NCBI GenBank assembly: GCA_026874595.1
Contig: CM049307.1
Location: 7,341,579 to 7,405,578, forward strand
Direction of reading: 5' to 3'
DNA length: 64,000 bases
Source of the DNA: Sipunculus nudus
Taxonomy: Eukaryota; Annelida; Sipuncula; Golfingiida; Sipunculidae
Every line of letters starts with the position of its first letter. Within the stretch, counting starts at the first letter, position 1. Shown here piece by piece: positions 45,301 through 51,620 of this stretch. Position numbers and translations under genes: made by a program. The notes below the pieces were generated by a model. It did no database searches. It saw only the letters and a list, made by a program, of their open reading frames with translations, and was not told where the DNA came from.

Positions 45301-48300
45301 TCTTCCTTTACGATCGCTCTCATAGCTAAGACTCCGGCGCTGTTCACATCGCAAAATTTGTTAGCAGGCGACGTGATGGTGTAACTTGGTGCCGCGTTCC
45401 TTTCACAAAATTCATTCGTGCAACGCAGTCCCATATTGCTGCACCACCCTCGGTGTTTATCTACATCCTCCACTAACGATAAATTTCCTTCACGGCATAT
45501 GGGACACACTGCTGCGGTAGCCAACAACATAGCAAGTTGGCTGCACTGCCACAGACGGTAGGTGACTGATTCTGGAACTCCCTGTTGTACTGATTCCATG
45601 TTTTCGTCACTTGACGACTCAGAATCATCATCTCTGTGTAGTTTCGTTACGGACACATGAACCTTGTGATCAGCTGTGTGTGACTGTCTCTCGTTCAATT
45701 AGCGAATTTTATCTTCGCTCATTCTACTCTTTTTTCTTCGACCCATGATGTTCAGTTTGAGGATAGTGTATATTATATAAGAAGGAACGTTGTATTCGGT
45801 AATTGTTTTGGCGATGTAATGATGGACCCTGGGAGAAAATGTTATATTGTATAGCAGGGTCAATATTACAGAAATAACAATCGGTAAATTTATATTTCTG
45901 GGTATATTCTTGGTGCCAGGACCATTATTGGGTGACACTAACATATTTTAGGGCAGTTACAAAGACATTATTCGGCATCTTGAGGACTACGATGTACAGT
46001 TTACTTCTGGGTTAGGCGTATAGGGGGACGTGTTTGTATTAATTAGTGCCAATTAGTTAGTGCCGGTAATAAAGATTAGCTCTTTCCCGGCTGACTGACC
46101 GCGGCTTCCCCACGCCTGTCAATCAACCATTTGCCTAACGCCACGACCGCATGGTTAACCAATAAGCAACTGACACGCTGCTAACTCTCGCCGATCTGAC
46201 AGTTGGTCCTGTTTGCACCCCACGTGGGGTTGACATCTGAAATAAAATACTTTTTTTTCTAACTGATACAATATAACCCCAGGAACGTGTTTTTGTGAAA
46301 AGATAGATATAGCAATCATCTATAAAACCAGATGTTTTTCAGAAAAATGTAATTTTCATGATTTTTGACGATGATTAGACCTTAACAAAGTGCTAATGTC
46401 AGCAAAGCATACTTAACAAATTTGAAGATAAACATATATAATAAAGAATAATTTGTCATAAGTAATGACAAATTTCCATTAAACTGGCTTGTCGATATTG
46501 CTGATCGTAAATTAAATCATATTAATGACACTATATTTTCTGTGTCACTATATTCTCTGTGCCATTATATTCTCAGTGTCGTATATTCCCCGCTCATCTG
46601 TTCTTTCCTTCCAATTTAATTTTAAGTTATTCTGCTCTCAAAATTACATAACCTTTTTTAGCTCAGCTGACTGAAAGTCATCTGAGCTATAGCTATCACT
46701 CTTTGTCAGTCATACGTCTGTCTTAGCCTCTGTCTATCCATCTGTCTGTCCGTCCGTTAACAGGGCACAAATCTTAACCACTGGACCTAGAATCTTCTAA
46801 ATTAAAAATCCGGGAGGTCCATGAAAAATCTCCATGAAAACCTGAAATTAAGTCTCAGTTACCCATATCCTCCAAGCTATGGGGCTCAGAAGTAACCCCC
46901 AGAATAATTAAAAATTTGATACAAATGCTCAAGTGTCTGAACAACAAATGCATTGATCTCCATGGTGGAATGTTTCATCAGTTTCTGCTGACTGGTGGTG
47001 CCACCTGGATTTTTAAAAAAAAATTTACACATTTTTTTTTATATTTTTGATACCTCTAAAGCGGTGGTCGTCAGTTGACAGGGCACAAATTGTAATCACT
47101 GGACCTAGAACCTTCTAACTTGATATCCTTGGAGGTCCATGAAAATTCTCTTAGGAAACATGAAATTAGATCTCTGTTACCCATATCCTCTGAGCAGTGT
47201 GGCTCAAGGTCCCCCCCCCCCCTCCCCAGAATATTTAAAAAAATTGATACAAGAGCTCCAGTATCAGAACAACTTATAATAATATTATTGATCACCATGG
47301 TTCTTTGCATGCATATTGATCATTGACTGTTCCATCAGTTCCTGTAGACTGGTGGTGCCACCTGTATTTTTTCGAAATTTTACACATTATTTCTCCATTT
47401 TTGAGACCTTTAAAGATATGGTCATCTGTTAACAGGACACAAATCGTAACCAATGTATCTAGAATCTTCTTATTTGACATCAAAGGGGAGGTCCATGAAA
47501 AGTCTTCTTAGAAACCTGAAATAAGGTCTGTTACTCATATTCTCCAAGCTATGGGGCTTACAAACACCCCCCAGAATAATTGAAAATTTGATACCAGAGC
47601 AGGGCCGAAATCATCACCATTGGACCCAGAATCTTCTAACTTGACATCCTCAGAGTAACTCAAAAGTTCTCCTTCGAACCCTGAAATGAGGTCACTGTGA
47701 TCTATATTCTCTGTGTTCCAGTCCATGTTTGAGCACCCCAGAAAAAATGCAAAATACAAACAAATTGCCAGATTCCTCAGGAACGGCTGGATGGATTGTC
47801 ATCAAATTTGGTGTGCTTATGGGTCTTGATGAACTTGAGCTTATATGCATGGACTATGATGCCACCCACATTATCTTAATTACCAGTAGTTGCCTGTGCA
47901 ATGATATATTGTCAACATGTCATTCGGCTGAGCATCATGACCTGTGGGTCAATTGTTTACTACCATATCTATGGCAAGGCTGAAGGTAGACAGACATTAA
48001 ATAAAACTGTATAATAAATTGTTAGGATTCATTAGTGGCTGATGGGACAGTGGCTAAGTTTACATTGAGATCATTTGGGATATAATTCTAAATTAAATTA
48101 AATTGGTCTTTATCTTTTTCTCATGTTATAATATTTATCTGTAATATAGTATCTCAGGTTTACAGATTATATTTTGTTAAATGTATCTTCTTGGATTTGT
48201 CTTCTTATAAAATATTGAATATATGTATGTGAGAGAGAAATGTATCAGCTTAATGTTATTTTTAAATTCCAGCAGAATAAAGTCCAAAAAAAGACCAGGA

Positions 48301-48496
48301 ATTATTTACAATATTTATTCAATTTATAATGTATCCATTTAACTATGGATAAAATTTCTTCATTTGTTTTTCAGGTATTAATGTGGGAGGATGTGGTGAT
48401 AAGGCGATGAGGTTGCGGCCTGCGCTGATATTCCAGGATCATCATGCTGATATTTTCCTTGACACCTTTAGGTCTGTCCTGCAGGAGTACAAGTGA
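20670..48496 (+). CDS. ABAT: 4-aminobutyrate aminotransferase (GABA transaminase), 11 exons, 5' part missing
   Basis: A PLP-dependent class III aminotransferase that moves the amino group of GABA (also beta-alanine) to 2-oxoglutarate, giving succinic semialdehyde and glutamate; in animals it is a mitochondrial matrix homodimer. Exons: 20670-20787, 22833-22882, 23079-23159, 23495-23587, 24114-24240, 28995-29143, 33355-33492, 33912-34079, 42708-42854, 43917-44028, 48375-48496. All introns are GT-AG and all phases join, giving 434 residues and a TGA stop. Visible landmarks (window numbering): CGAC with Cys97/Cys100 matching the [2Fe-2S] cysteines of the mammalian enzyme, FHGR (Arg154), [18 protein letters not shown] (Asp260), SKK (PLP Lys292), FNTW and RLRP. 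The human protein has about 65 residues more at the N-terminus; that exon or exons were not securely found. No premature stop or frameshift is seen, so the gene looks functional. Confidence 0.96.
20760..22190 (+). repeat. 56-bp minisatellite repeating an exon end and its splice donor
   Basis: Unit: 28 bases of the exon end (TTCACTCAGATCTCATCCGT then TCCTCTTG) followed by 28 bases of intron (GTAAATAGAAAGCACATTGC then ATTTGATG). I count 26 GTAAAT donors from 20788 to 22188, the first being the real exon junction; 1400 bp is 25 periods of 56, with one +1 and one -1 indel cancelling. Variable positions are CATC(C/T)G, (C/T)ACATT and GA(T/A)GTTC. Reading through any donor meets TAG at once (GGT AAA TAG), so use of a downstream donor would truncate the protein. 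No copy has lost the GT. Confidence 0.97.
22191..22832 (+). other. Rest of ABAT intron a
   Basis: Mostly unique AT-rich DNA. 22526-22600 has three copies of a roughly 24-bp word, GGCTTGAACATGGTATATCT. Ends in the acceptor TTTTATTATTTCAG. Confidence 0.7.
22833..22882 (+). CDS. ABAT: ABAT exon b (residues 40-56, phase 1 to 0)
   Basis: A 50-base exon between TTATTATTTCAG and the donor TTG|GTAAGC. It completes Gly40 and encodes [16 protein letters not shown], equivalent to the human segment that starts YSHPALLKL. The small size and phase fit the neighbours exactly. Confidence 0.95.
23079..23159 (+). CDS. ABAT: ABAT exon c (residues 57-83, phase 0 to 0)
   Basis: An 81-base exon, acceptor TTTATTTCAG and donor TCT|GTAAGT. 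It encodes [20 protein letters not shown] then INEILLS. The VNRPALG word is typical of eukaryotic GABA transaminase. Confidence 0.95.
23495..23587 (+). CDS. ABAT: ABAT exon d (residues 84-114), iron-sulfur cysteines
   Basis: A 93-base exon, acceptor CCTGTTTTTGTAG and donor AGG|GTAAGA. It encodes [20 protein letters not shown] then [11 protein letters not shown]. Cys97 and Cys100 correspond to the CxxC that holds a [2Fe-2S] cluster at the dimer interface of the pig enzyme. The intervening residues are Gly-Ala, where mammals have Gly-Ser; this loop also contacts the PLP phosphate. Confidence 0.95.
23588..24113 (+). other. ABAT intron d
   Basis: 526 bp without a recognised mobile element. It contains one perfect AGGTCA direct repeat with 1-bp spacing at 23711-23723, and an A-rich segment at 23900-23960. 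Ends CTCTGTCAATAG. Confidence 0.6.
24114..24240 (+). CDS. ABAT: ABAT exon e (residues 115-156, phase 0 to 1), HGR motif
   Basis: Encodes [20 protein letters not shown] then [20 protein letters not shown] and TM. The FHGR motif (Phe151-Arg154) contains the residues that stack on PLP and bind the substrate carboxylate in the pig enzyme. The acceptor is unusual in ending TCAATAG with a weak pyrimidine tract, but the length matches human exactly when joined to the previous exon. The YRRRQRGG start resembles fungal GABA transaminases. Confidence 0.92.
24830..26113. mobile_element. Tigger/pogo-like DNA transposon relic 2, keeps an HTH frame
   Basis: Terminal inverted repeats CAGTGGAG(T/C)GCCGTTCATC are at 24830 and, inverted, at 26113 (ATGAACGGCGCTCCACTG), flanked by TA at 24828-24829 and 26114-26115. 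The subterminal word CGTTTATCCG is repeated at both ends. At 1284 bp it is too short for a full transposase; only an N-terminal HTH-coding frame is recognisable. It lies in ABAT intron e. Confidence 0.88.
25386..25601 (+). pseudogene. Truncated Tigger/CENP-B-type transposase, HTH domain only
   Basis: The frame starts [20 protein letters not shown] then [20 protein letters not shown] and [10 protein letters not shown]. It is a clear psq/CENP-B N-terminal helix-turn-helix (about residues 8-50) of pogo-superfamily transposases. After SDIKN the frame runs into unrelated sequence and stops at 71 residues, so the second HTH and the DDE nuclease are missing. The peptide could still bind DNA if expressed, but there is no evidence that it is. 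Confidence 0.8.
26125..27399 (-). repeat. Family D element, reverse copy in ABAT intron e
   Basis: Read on the minus strand it opens with the hairpin at 27368-27396 (AGCTCAGCTGACT, loop GTA, AGTCATCTGAGCT). It runs through units with TTAACA(A/G)GGCACAAATCG, TGATCACCATGATTCTTTGC and decayed GGTGGCGCCACC, and ends GATCATCATGACCCATGGGT near 26137. It begins about 10 bp from the end of Tigger-like relic 2. Confidence 0.85.
27400..28994 (+). other. Remaining ABAT intron e, mostly unique
   Basis: No mobile element recognised. 28002-28095 holds two copies of a roughly 50-bp word beginning CCTATCACGCAAGGGTTATC. A possible minus-strand terminal exon lies at 27542-27652. A stop-free frame on the plus strand from 28859 merely runs into exon f. 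Confidence 0.5.
27542..27652 (-). CDS. Possible minus-strand terminal exon of an unknown gene
   Basis: After a minus-strand acceptor-like TCGTTCCAG (AG at 27654-27653) a frame encodes [20 protein letters not shown] then [16 protein letters not shown] and stops TAA. The base composition and the acidic C-terminal residues look more coding-like than the surroundings. I recognise no family and no upstream exon; it would be a gene nested in ABAT intron e. Chance is a real alternative. Confidence 0.22.
   Translation of the reverse strand, partial: GNNKLVMEGATSLNELVKEGLPDPSECECEEGAELL
28995..29143 (+). CDS. ABAT: ABAT exon f (residues 157-206, phase 1 to 0)
   Basis: Acceptor GTTGATCCAG, donor CAG|GTAGGC. 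It completes Gly157 and encodes [20 protein letters not shown] then [20 protein letters not shown] and GEEQRCVEQ. The THSK-HK-D-P pattern matches the human segment after GRTMG, with the same length apart from one or two residues. Confidence 0.95.
29957..32519 (+). repeat. Family C element, complete copy in ABAT intron f
   Basis: Opens with the hairpin 29959-29987 (AGCTCAGCTGACT, loop ATA, AGTCATCTGAGCT) and a (GTCC)n-rich head at 29998-30045. Two diverged internal sections of about 600 bp repeat CTTAAATTTTGCCCAAC, ATGGCACGTTT and CTGCCTAATATCAAAACCAC. It closes CAGCTGAGCGTCGTGACCCA then TAGGTCCCTTGTTT. About 2.56 kb with no protein. Both ends agree with the copy at 51621-54254. Confidence 0.85.
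32520..33300 (-). repeat. Family B element, reverse copy
   Basis: The minus strand reads from ATACGGGTAGTCAACGAGGG (33277-33296) through units with GGTGGCACCACCTGCC to the tail CAGTTCACATGTGATCCG and TTTCGGAAA. It abuts the end of the C copy directly, so the two may have moved or been inserted together; B also sits inside C at 3780. Confidence 0.8.
33305..33347. repeat. (TTA)n microsatellite at a splice acceptor
   Basis: About 14 TTA units end 6 bases before the AG at 33353-33354. They replace the usual pyrimidine tract of the ABAT exon g acceptor. Confidence 0.9.
33355..33492 (+). CDS. ABAT: ABAT exon g (residues 207-252, phase 0 to 0)
   Basis: Encodes [20 protein letters not shown] then [20 protein letters not shown] and QQVCKD. 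EPIQ-EGGDN is the signature around the active-site glutamate (Glu270 in pig). The donor is GAT|GTTAGT; ending here keeps the alignment with human at equal length, whereas the frame stays open into the intron. Confidence 0.95.
33912..34079 (+). CDS. ABAT: ABAT exon h (residues 253-308), PLP lysine
   Basis: Acceptor TGTATTTCAG, donor GAG|GTCAGT (GT at 34080). It encodes [20 protein letters not shown] then [20 protein letters not shown] and [24 protein letters not shown] holds the Asp that pairs with the pyridine nitrogen of PLP. The second Lys of SKK (Lys292) is the Schiff-base lysine. The donor itself is the first element of the 92-bp array that fills the next intron; reading through gives VSRGSM and stop. 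Confidence 0.96.
34077..41688 (+). repeat. 92-bp minisatellite, about 83 units, starting at a splice donor
   Basis: Unit: GAGGTCAGTAGGGGAGGCAT, then GTAGGAAACAAGGATACCAC, ACAGGAAGCCTGAGGATGGC, AAGAATATGTGAAGGATGTG and TGAATGAAGGAT. From the first donor G at 34080 to the last full unit at 41622 is 7542 bp, about 82 periods. Frequent variants are GAAACA/GAGACA, GTGAAGG/GTGGAGG and GGGTGAGG/GGATGAGG. Three units are 276 bp, so the minus strand shows long overlapping frames of up to 196 residues with [13 protein letters not shown]; these are repeat artefacts. It fills 88% of ABAT intron h. Confidence 0.97.
41681..41868 (+). repeat. 58-bp minisatellite at the end of the 92-bp array
   Basis: GAATATGATACAGTGACCAG begins at 41681, 41739, 41797 and 41855, an exact 58-bp period with three full units and a partial one. 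It shares GAATATG with the last 92-bp unit, so the two arrays join in register at that heptamer. Confidence 0.93.
41869..42707 (+). other. Unique end of ABAT intron h
   Basis: AT-rich, no repeat or gene recognised. Ends in the acceptor CTCCTATCTGACAG. Confidence 0.7.
42708..42854 (+). CDS. ABAT: ABAT exon i (residues 309-357, phase 0 to 0)
   Basis: Encodes [20 protein letters not shown] then [20 protein letters not shown] and LLNGLYDLQ, donor CAG|GTAATG. FNTW-GDPSK is the conserved segment whose Thr contacts the PLP phosphate of the partner subunit. Choosing the AG at 42706-42707 rather than the following AG keeps the frame. Confidence 0.96.
42855..43916 (+). other. ABAT intron i
   Basis: 1062 bp of unique DNA. 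42890-43020 contains two diverged copies of a segment with GAAGCTGGT(T/C)TGAT and TAA(G/A)(G/A)TGTTGGTT. Ends TTTGTGTTCACAG. Confidence 0.65.
43917..44028 (+). CDS. ABAT: ABAT exon j (residues 358-394, phase 0 to 1)
   Basis: Encodes [20 protein letters not shown] then [17 protein letters not shown]; donor AAAG|GTACAA splits Gly395. The -RG-G-F- word opens the C-terminal small domain. Confidence 0.95.
44092..46386. mobile_element. Mutator-like (MULE/Phantom-type) DNA transposon relic
   Basis: Identical 23-bp inverted ends lie at 44092-44114 (GTTAAGGTCTAATCATCGTC then AAA) and 46364-46386. The interior carries a broken minus-strand frame resembling the N-terminal part of Mutator-like transposases. 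The element is 2295 bp. No 8-9-bp target duplication typical of Mutator is evident; if the ends are taken at GGTCTAAT, both flanks read TTAA, but TTAA is inside the palindromic end and proves nothing. It lies in ABAT intron j. Confidence 0.8.
45166..45746 (-). pseudogene. Mutator-like transposase, N-terminal fragment, frameshifted
   Basis: Reading from 45746 downwards: a start [15 protein letters not shown] followed by an in-frame stop, then [20 protein letters not shown], a zinc-knuckle-like CPIC...C...C pattern in [20 protein letters not shown], then [12 protein letters not shown]. Near 45310 the homologous frame shifts, continuing as [20 protein letters not shown] and [11 protein letters not shown]. 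The AMR-I-KG-AA--F---MN-PPP pattern is typical of the Mutator-like transposase domain common in invertebrate genomes. One stop and one frameshift are seen, and no DDE catalytic region, so it is inactive. Confidence 0.75.
46660..47960 (+). repeat. Family D element, forward copy in ABAT intron j
   Basis: The hairpin head 46660-46688 (AGCTCAGCTGACT, loop GAA, AGTCATCTGAGCT) is followed by a TGTCTGTCCGTCCGTTAACA head and about three diverged core units with TGGTGGTGCCACCTG. It ends GGCTGAGCATCATGACCTGT then GGGTCAATTGTTT near 47960. The 3' end resembles that of family C, so C and D share termini. Confidence 0.82.
47961..48374 (+). other. End of ABAT intron j
   Basis: AT-rich and unique, ending TTTGTTTTTCAG before the last exon. 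Confidence 0.7.
48375..48496 (+). CDS. ABAT: ABAT exon k, last coding exon (residues 395-434 and stop)
   Basis: Completes Gly395 and encodes [20 protein letters not shown] then [19 protein letters not shown] and TGA, immediately followed by TAA in the same frame offset by one base. GGCGDK-(I/M)R-RP is the C-terminal signature, with the Arg that helps bind the substrate carboxylate region. The C-terminus matches the length of the human protein. Confidence 0.96.
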
Positions 48497-51400
48497 TAAG
48501 TTCACAGCAGTATTAATTAACCAGGTGTCAAAGGAGAAAAAGCAAAAATCATGTTAATGACATTATGAAGGTCAGAAAGATTTCAAGAGAGGCAAGCATT
48601 AAACCAGTAGTTTAAAGTGGTTTCCAGGATAAAAATTTCTGGAGAATCTATTTTGTTTTACACCTAGTCATGATACACAGGATCATATTAGATATGACTC
48701 ATATTTACAGTAAACAGGATCATAAAAGTCATGGTAACTACTCTTCTATGTAATCAGCTGAAACATGTTGCCTCACTTATAGAGGCTCCATTGACTCGGA
48801 GTGCAAAGCACTCAAAACACAAATATAAGCTAGTGTCCTGTACTCACAAAACGTGAAAGATCCATCGGGACATCATATCTACCTGTCCTAATTGTATGCA
48901 AGTTTTAAACCTGTCTAATAATGTGAGGTTTAAAATGCCTGTTAGTCCTACACAGCTTGTTGTTGATTTCCCAAGCACATACTAACCCAGTTTGAAAATG
49001 ATTAAATAGCCGTTCAAAATGGCGAAGTTATGGTAAATGCTGATAATCCTGTTTTACACCTGGTTCCGTTTGTAGCATACAAGTTGTGACATATATGTCA
49101 GAAACATGGTTTTCTAGCCAATTTAAATTAAATAAGACACCTTTGATAGGTATGTTTAATTCTCATGACAAGTCGAGAATGGTTTTTTAACGTATGACAC
49201 ATGAATTTAAAACAGATCTTATGACAAAATAGGTAGTGTTATAGAAAAAATTGTGTTATAGAAAAAAGGACTAAGGAAGTTCACTTTAGGAGGTCATTTT
49301 AAGTTGTTGCCTAGGTTTCTGCTTTCCAAAATATAATCCTGCTTAACTGATAATTTTTTACTTGGCTAAATTGATAATGTACAGATCTACAGTTCTGTCA
49401 ATGTATTGGAAACTATTAAGTCCGCCTGAAGCAGCAGTAGCTTGAGCTGTCCATGTATGTCTGAAAACTTCAAAACATTGATGAGCTTGCCATTTAGTTA
49501 TGTGATGTCCCACTGCCTGTTTCCTGGAACACTTGTATATATCAGGGATATTTGAAGTCCAGTGCAATCAGTGTGAGGAAGAGGGCATTCCTGTTTATTT
49601 TACGTTGGATGTGTTCAGTTTGTCACGGTTTGTCATGTGTGAGTGTGCAGTGAATGAGCACTCTGAAGTTTTACTGGTGTTTTCAGGCCAGGTTTTCCTG
49701 ACATGTTTTACTTATAGCAGCAGGATAAACAGATGACGTTCTGTATATTGTTAACAATATTACACTCATAAATGATGCTTCAGACATGGCAGCTTCCTTA
49801 ACATGACTACTCGTTTAAATTTTATTGAGAACAGAGAAGTAGCTTGAAAATATGACATCATGCACTGTCTTGTTTGTGGTTGCTTTCAATTTGTCTTGAA
49901 TTATATTATGAGATACCATTTGAAGCCATTGTGGGATACGTATGGTAAAATGTACCTTTGTTATCAGGACCATCTAACGTTAATGTGTGAAAACAATTTT
50001 ACATTTTTCATGATGTCATTAAGGTGTTGTTTGACTCTTTTCCATTTCATGACAGGATAATTCTAACCCATCACATTTGAATCATACAGCTTTTCTATGG
50101 GGATACTTATTTTGTCTCACAGAAACACTAGATGGTCCTGGTATTGAATTAGGGTATGTTTTACTGTACATTTTAATATATGTCAATGTCACTGAGGTAA
50201 AACATTGTCTATTATATGCAGGATAAGTCATGATGCCCAACTGAGTCCTAATAATCCCACCTACATGCTTTTATATGCACTTTTATTAATGAAATATGTT
50301 ATGGGATTAAATATGTTTAATTCCTGTGTAATTTTATAGAAGAGTTAGTCTGTTAGAGAGGTCATGAAGAGGGTCTGTTGTACAGAATAAGCATTAGAGG
50401 TTATATGTAGGTCACATGATTGTTATGTGCATGAGACTATAACCAGGGGGGGTTATGATGTAAATGGTTTAGGGGTGGAACTGTTAGCTTCAGTGTATGT
50501 TCAGGATTTCTCTGTTATACCCTGATACCACTGCTTCACAGCAGTTTGTCTTCACATTTTACGTGATTGTGAATCATGCACTTGTACCAAAGATGAAACT
50601 GTGCCAAAAAAGATCAGCTGGATAAAATAGGTTTTACCTGTAGCTCAGATGATAGTAAAGGCAGCGGACCCACATTGACTTCCCTCAAGCCTAATGATGA
50701 CAGGGCATATTTCGCACACACTGGAAATACAGGATTTTTAACCGTTTTTTTATACTATTACTGTTATTATCACAACCTTTGAAGCTGTTCCCAGTGAGTG
50801 TATTGGTGTTGTGTTTCTGATATGAATATCTTTGTTCAAAACTTAAGCCTGGCAGTAGTCATCATTTGTGACTATTAAGTATTAATGATTCTTCTGTGTT
50901 TTGTTTCACTCAAGAATATAATGATGTAAGACTAAGACACAGCTGATTATGTCATAGCTCAAGGAATAGATAGCTGTCCATCTGAATGCATGTATATCAT
51001 AGGTGCAGTAGATATATTTATTTTCAAACATTATCTACAGCTGAACCGTACAGGGTAATAAATAACAGGCGGGTACAAATTATGAGAATGGTAACAAGAC
51101 ACACAAATCAGGTTGATGGAACAGGTTTTTGTTTGCAGAGATTATATGACTGCAAGTCTATGTTAAAATTGTATTGGGTATGCAGCCTGGATTTTGCATA
51201 ACCTAAAATGGATTACAATTTGGCCAGGCCTGATAAAGATAAATAAATTTTTAATATGTTACCTCTGCTGTTTTAATATGGGTTTGAATCACTAGTCATG
51301 CCAGATTATAGGTACAAGTGTAATACTGTATTCCACAGTTATCAATTATTGTCTTTATATGGTTCATTGCAGAAGGCAGTTTTACAAAACATTTATCATA

Positions 51401-51620
51401 TGTACATGAAATTGAACATTTTATATCTTTTCCTGATTATTCATAATGAATGTTTTACATATCACTGATTAAAGATTCCAAAATATGTATTCCTTGTTAC
51501 CTTTTTATTGTGTGGCAGTTAATGACTGATTGCAACTACAAAAGTCATCTTAAAGTGACATTATAAGAATGGTAATACGCCTCGGGTAAGTGTGACATTG
51601 TGGGAGTATAAATTGATGGA
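48497..51620 (+). other. ABAT 3' UTR and flank, no repeat recognised
   Basis: About 3.1 kb with no mobile element or coding signal. It probably includes the 3' UTR. AATAAA-type signals appear near 51057 and 51240, but cleavage cannot be placed from sequence alone. The absence of repeats, unlike every neighbouring interval, is itself consistent with transcribed UTR sequence. Confidence 0.5.

Noticed and set aside
44095-46383. piggyBac element based on TTAA at both ends
   Set aside because: TTAA lies inside the inverted repeat itself, and the encoded fragment resembles Mutator-like transposase, not piggyBac.
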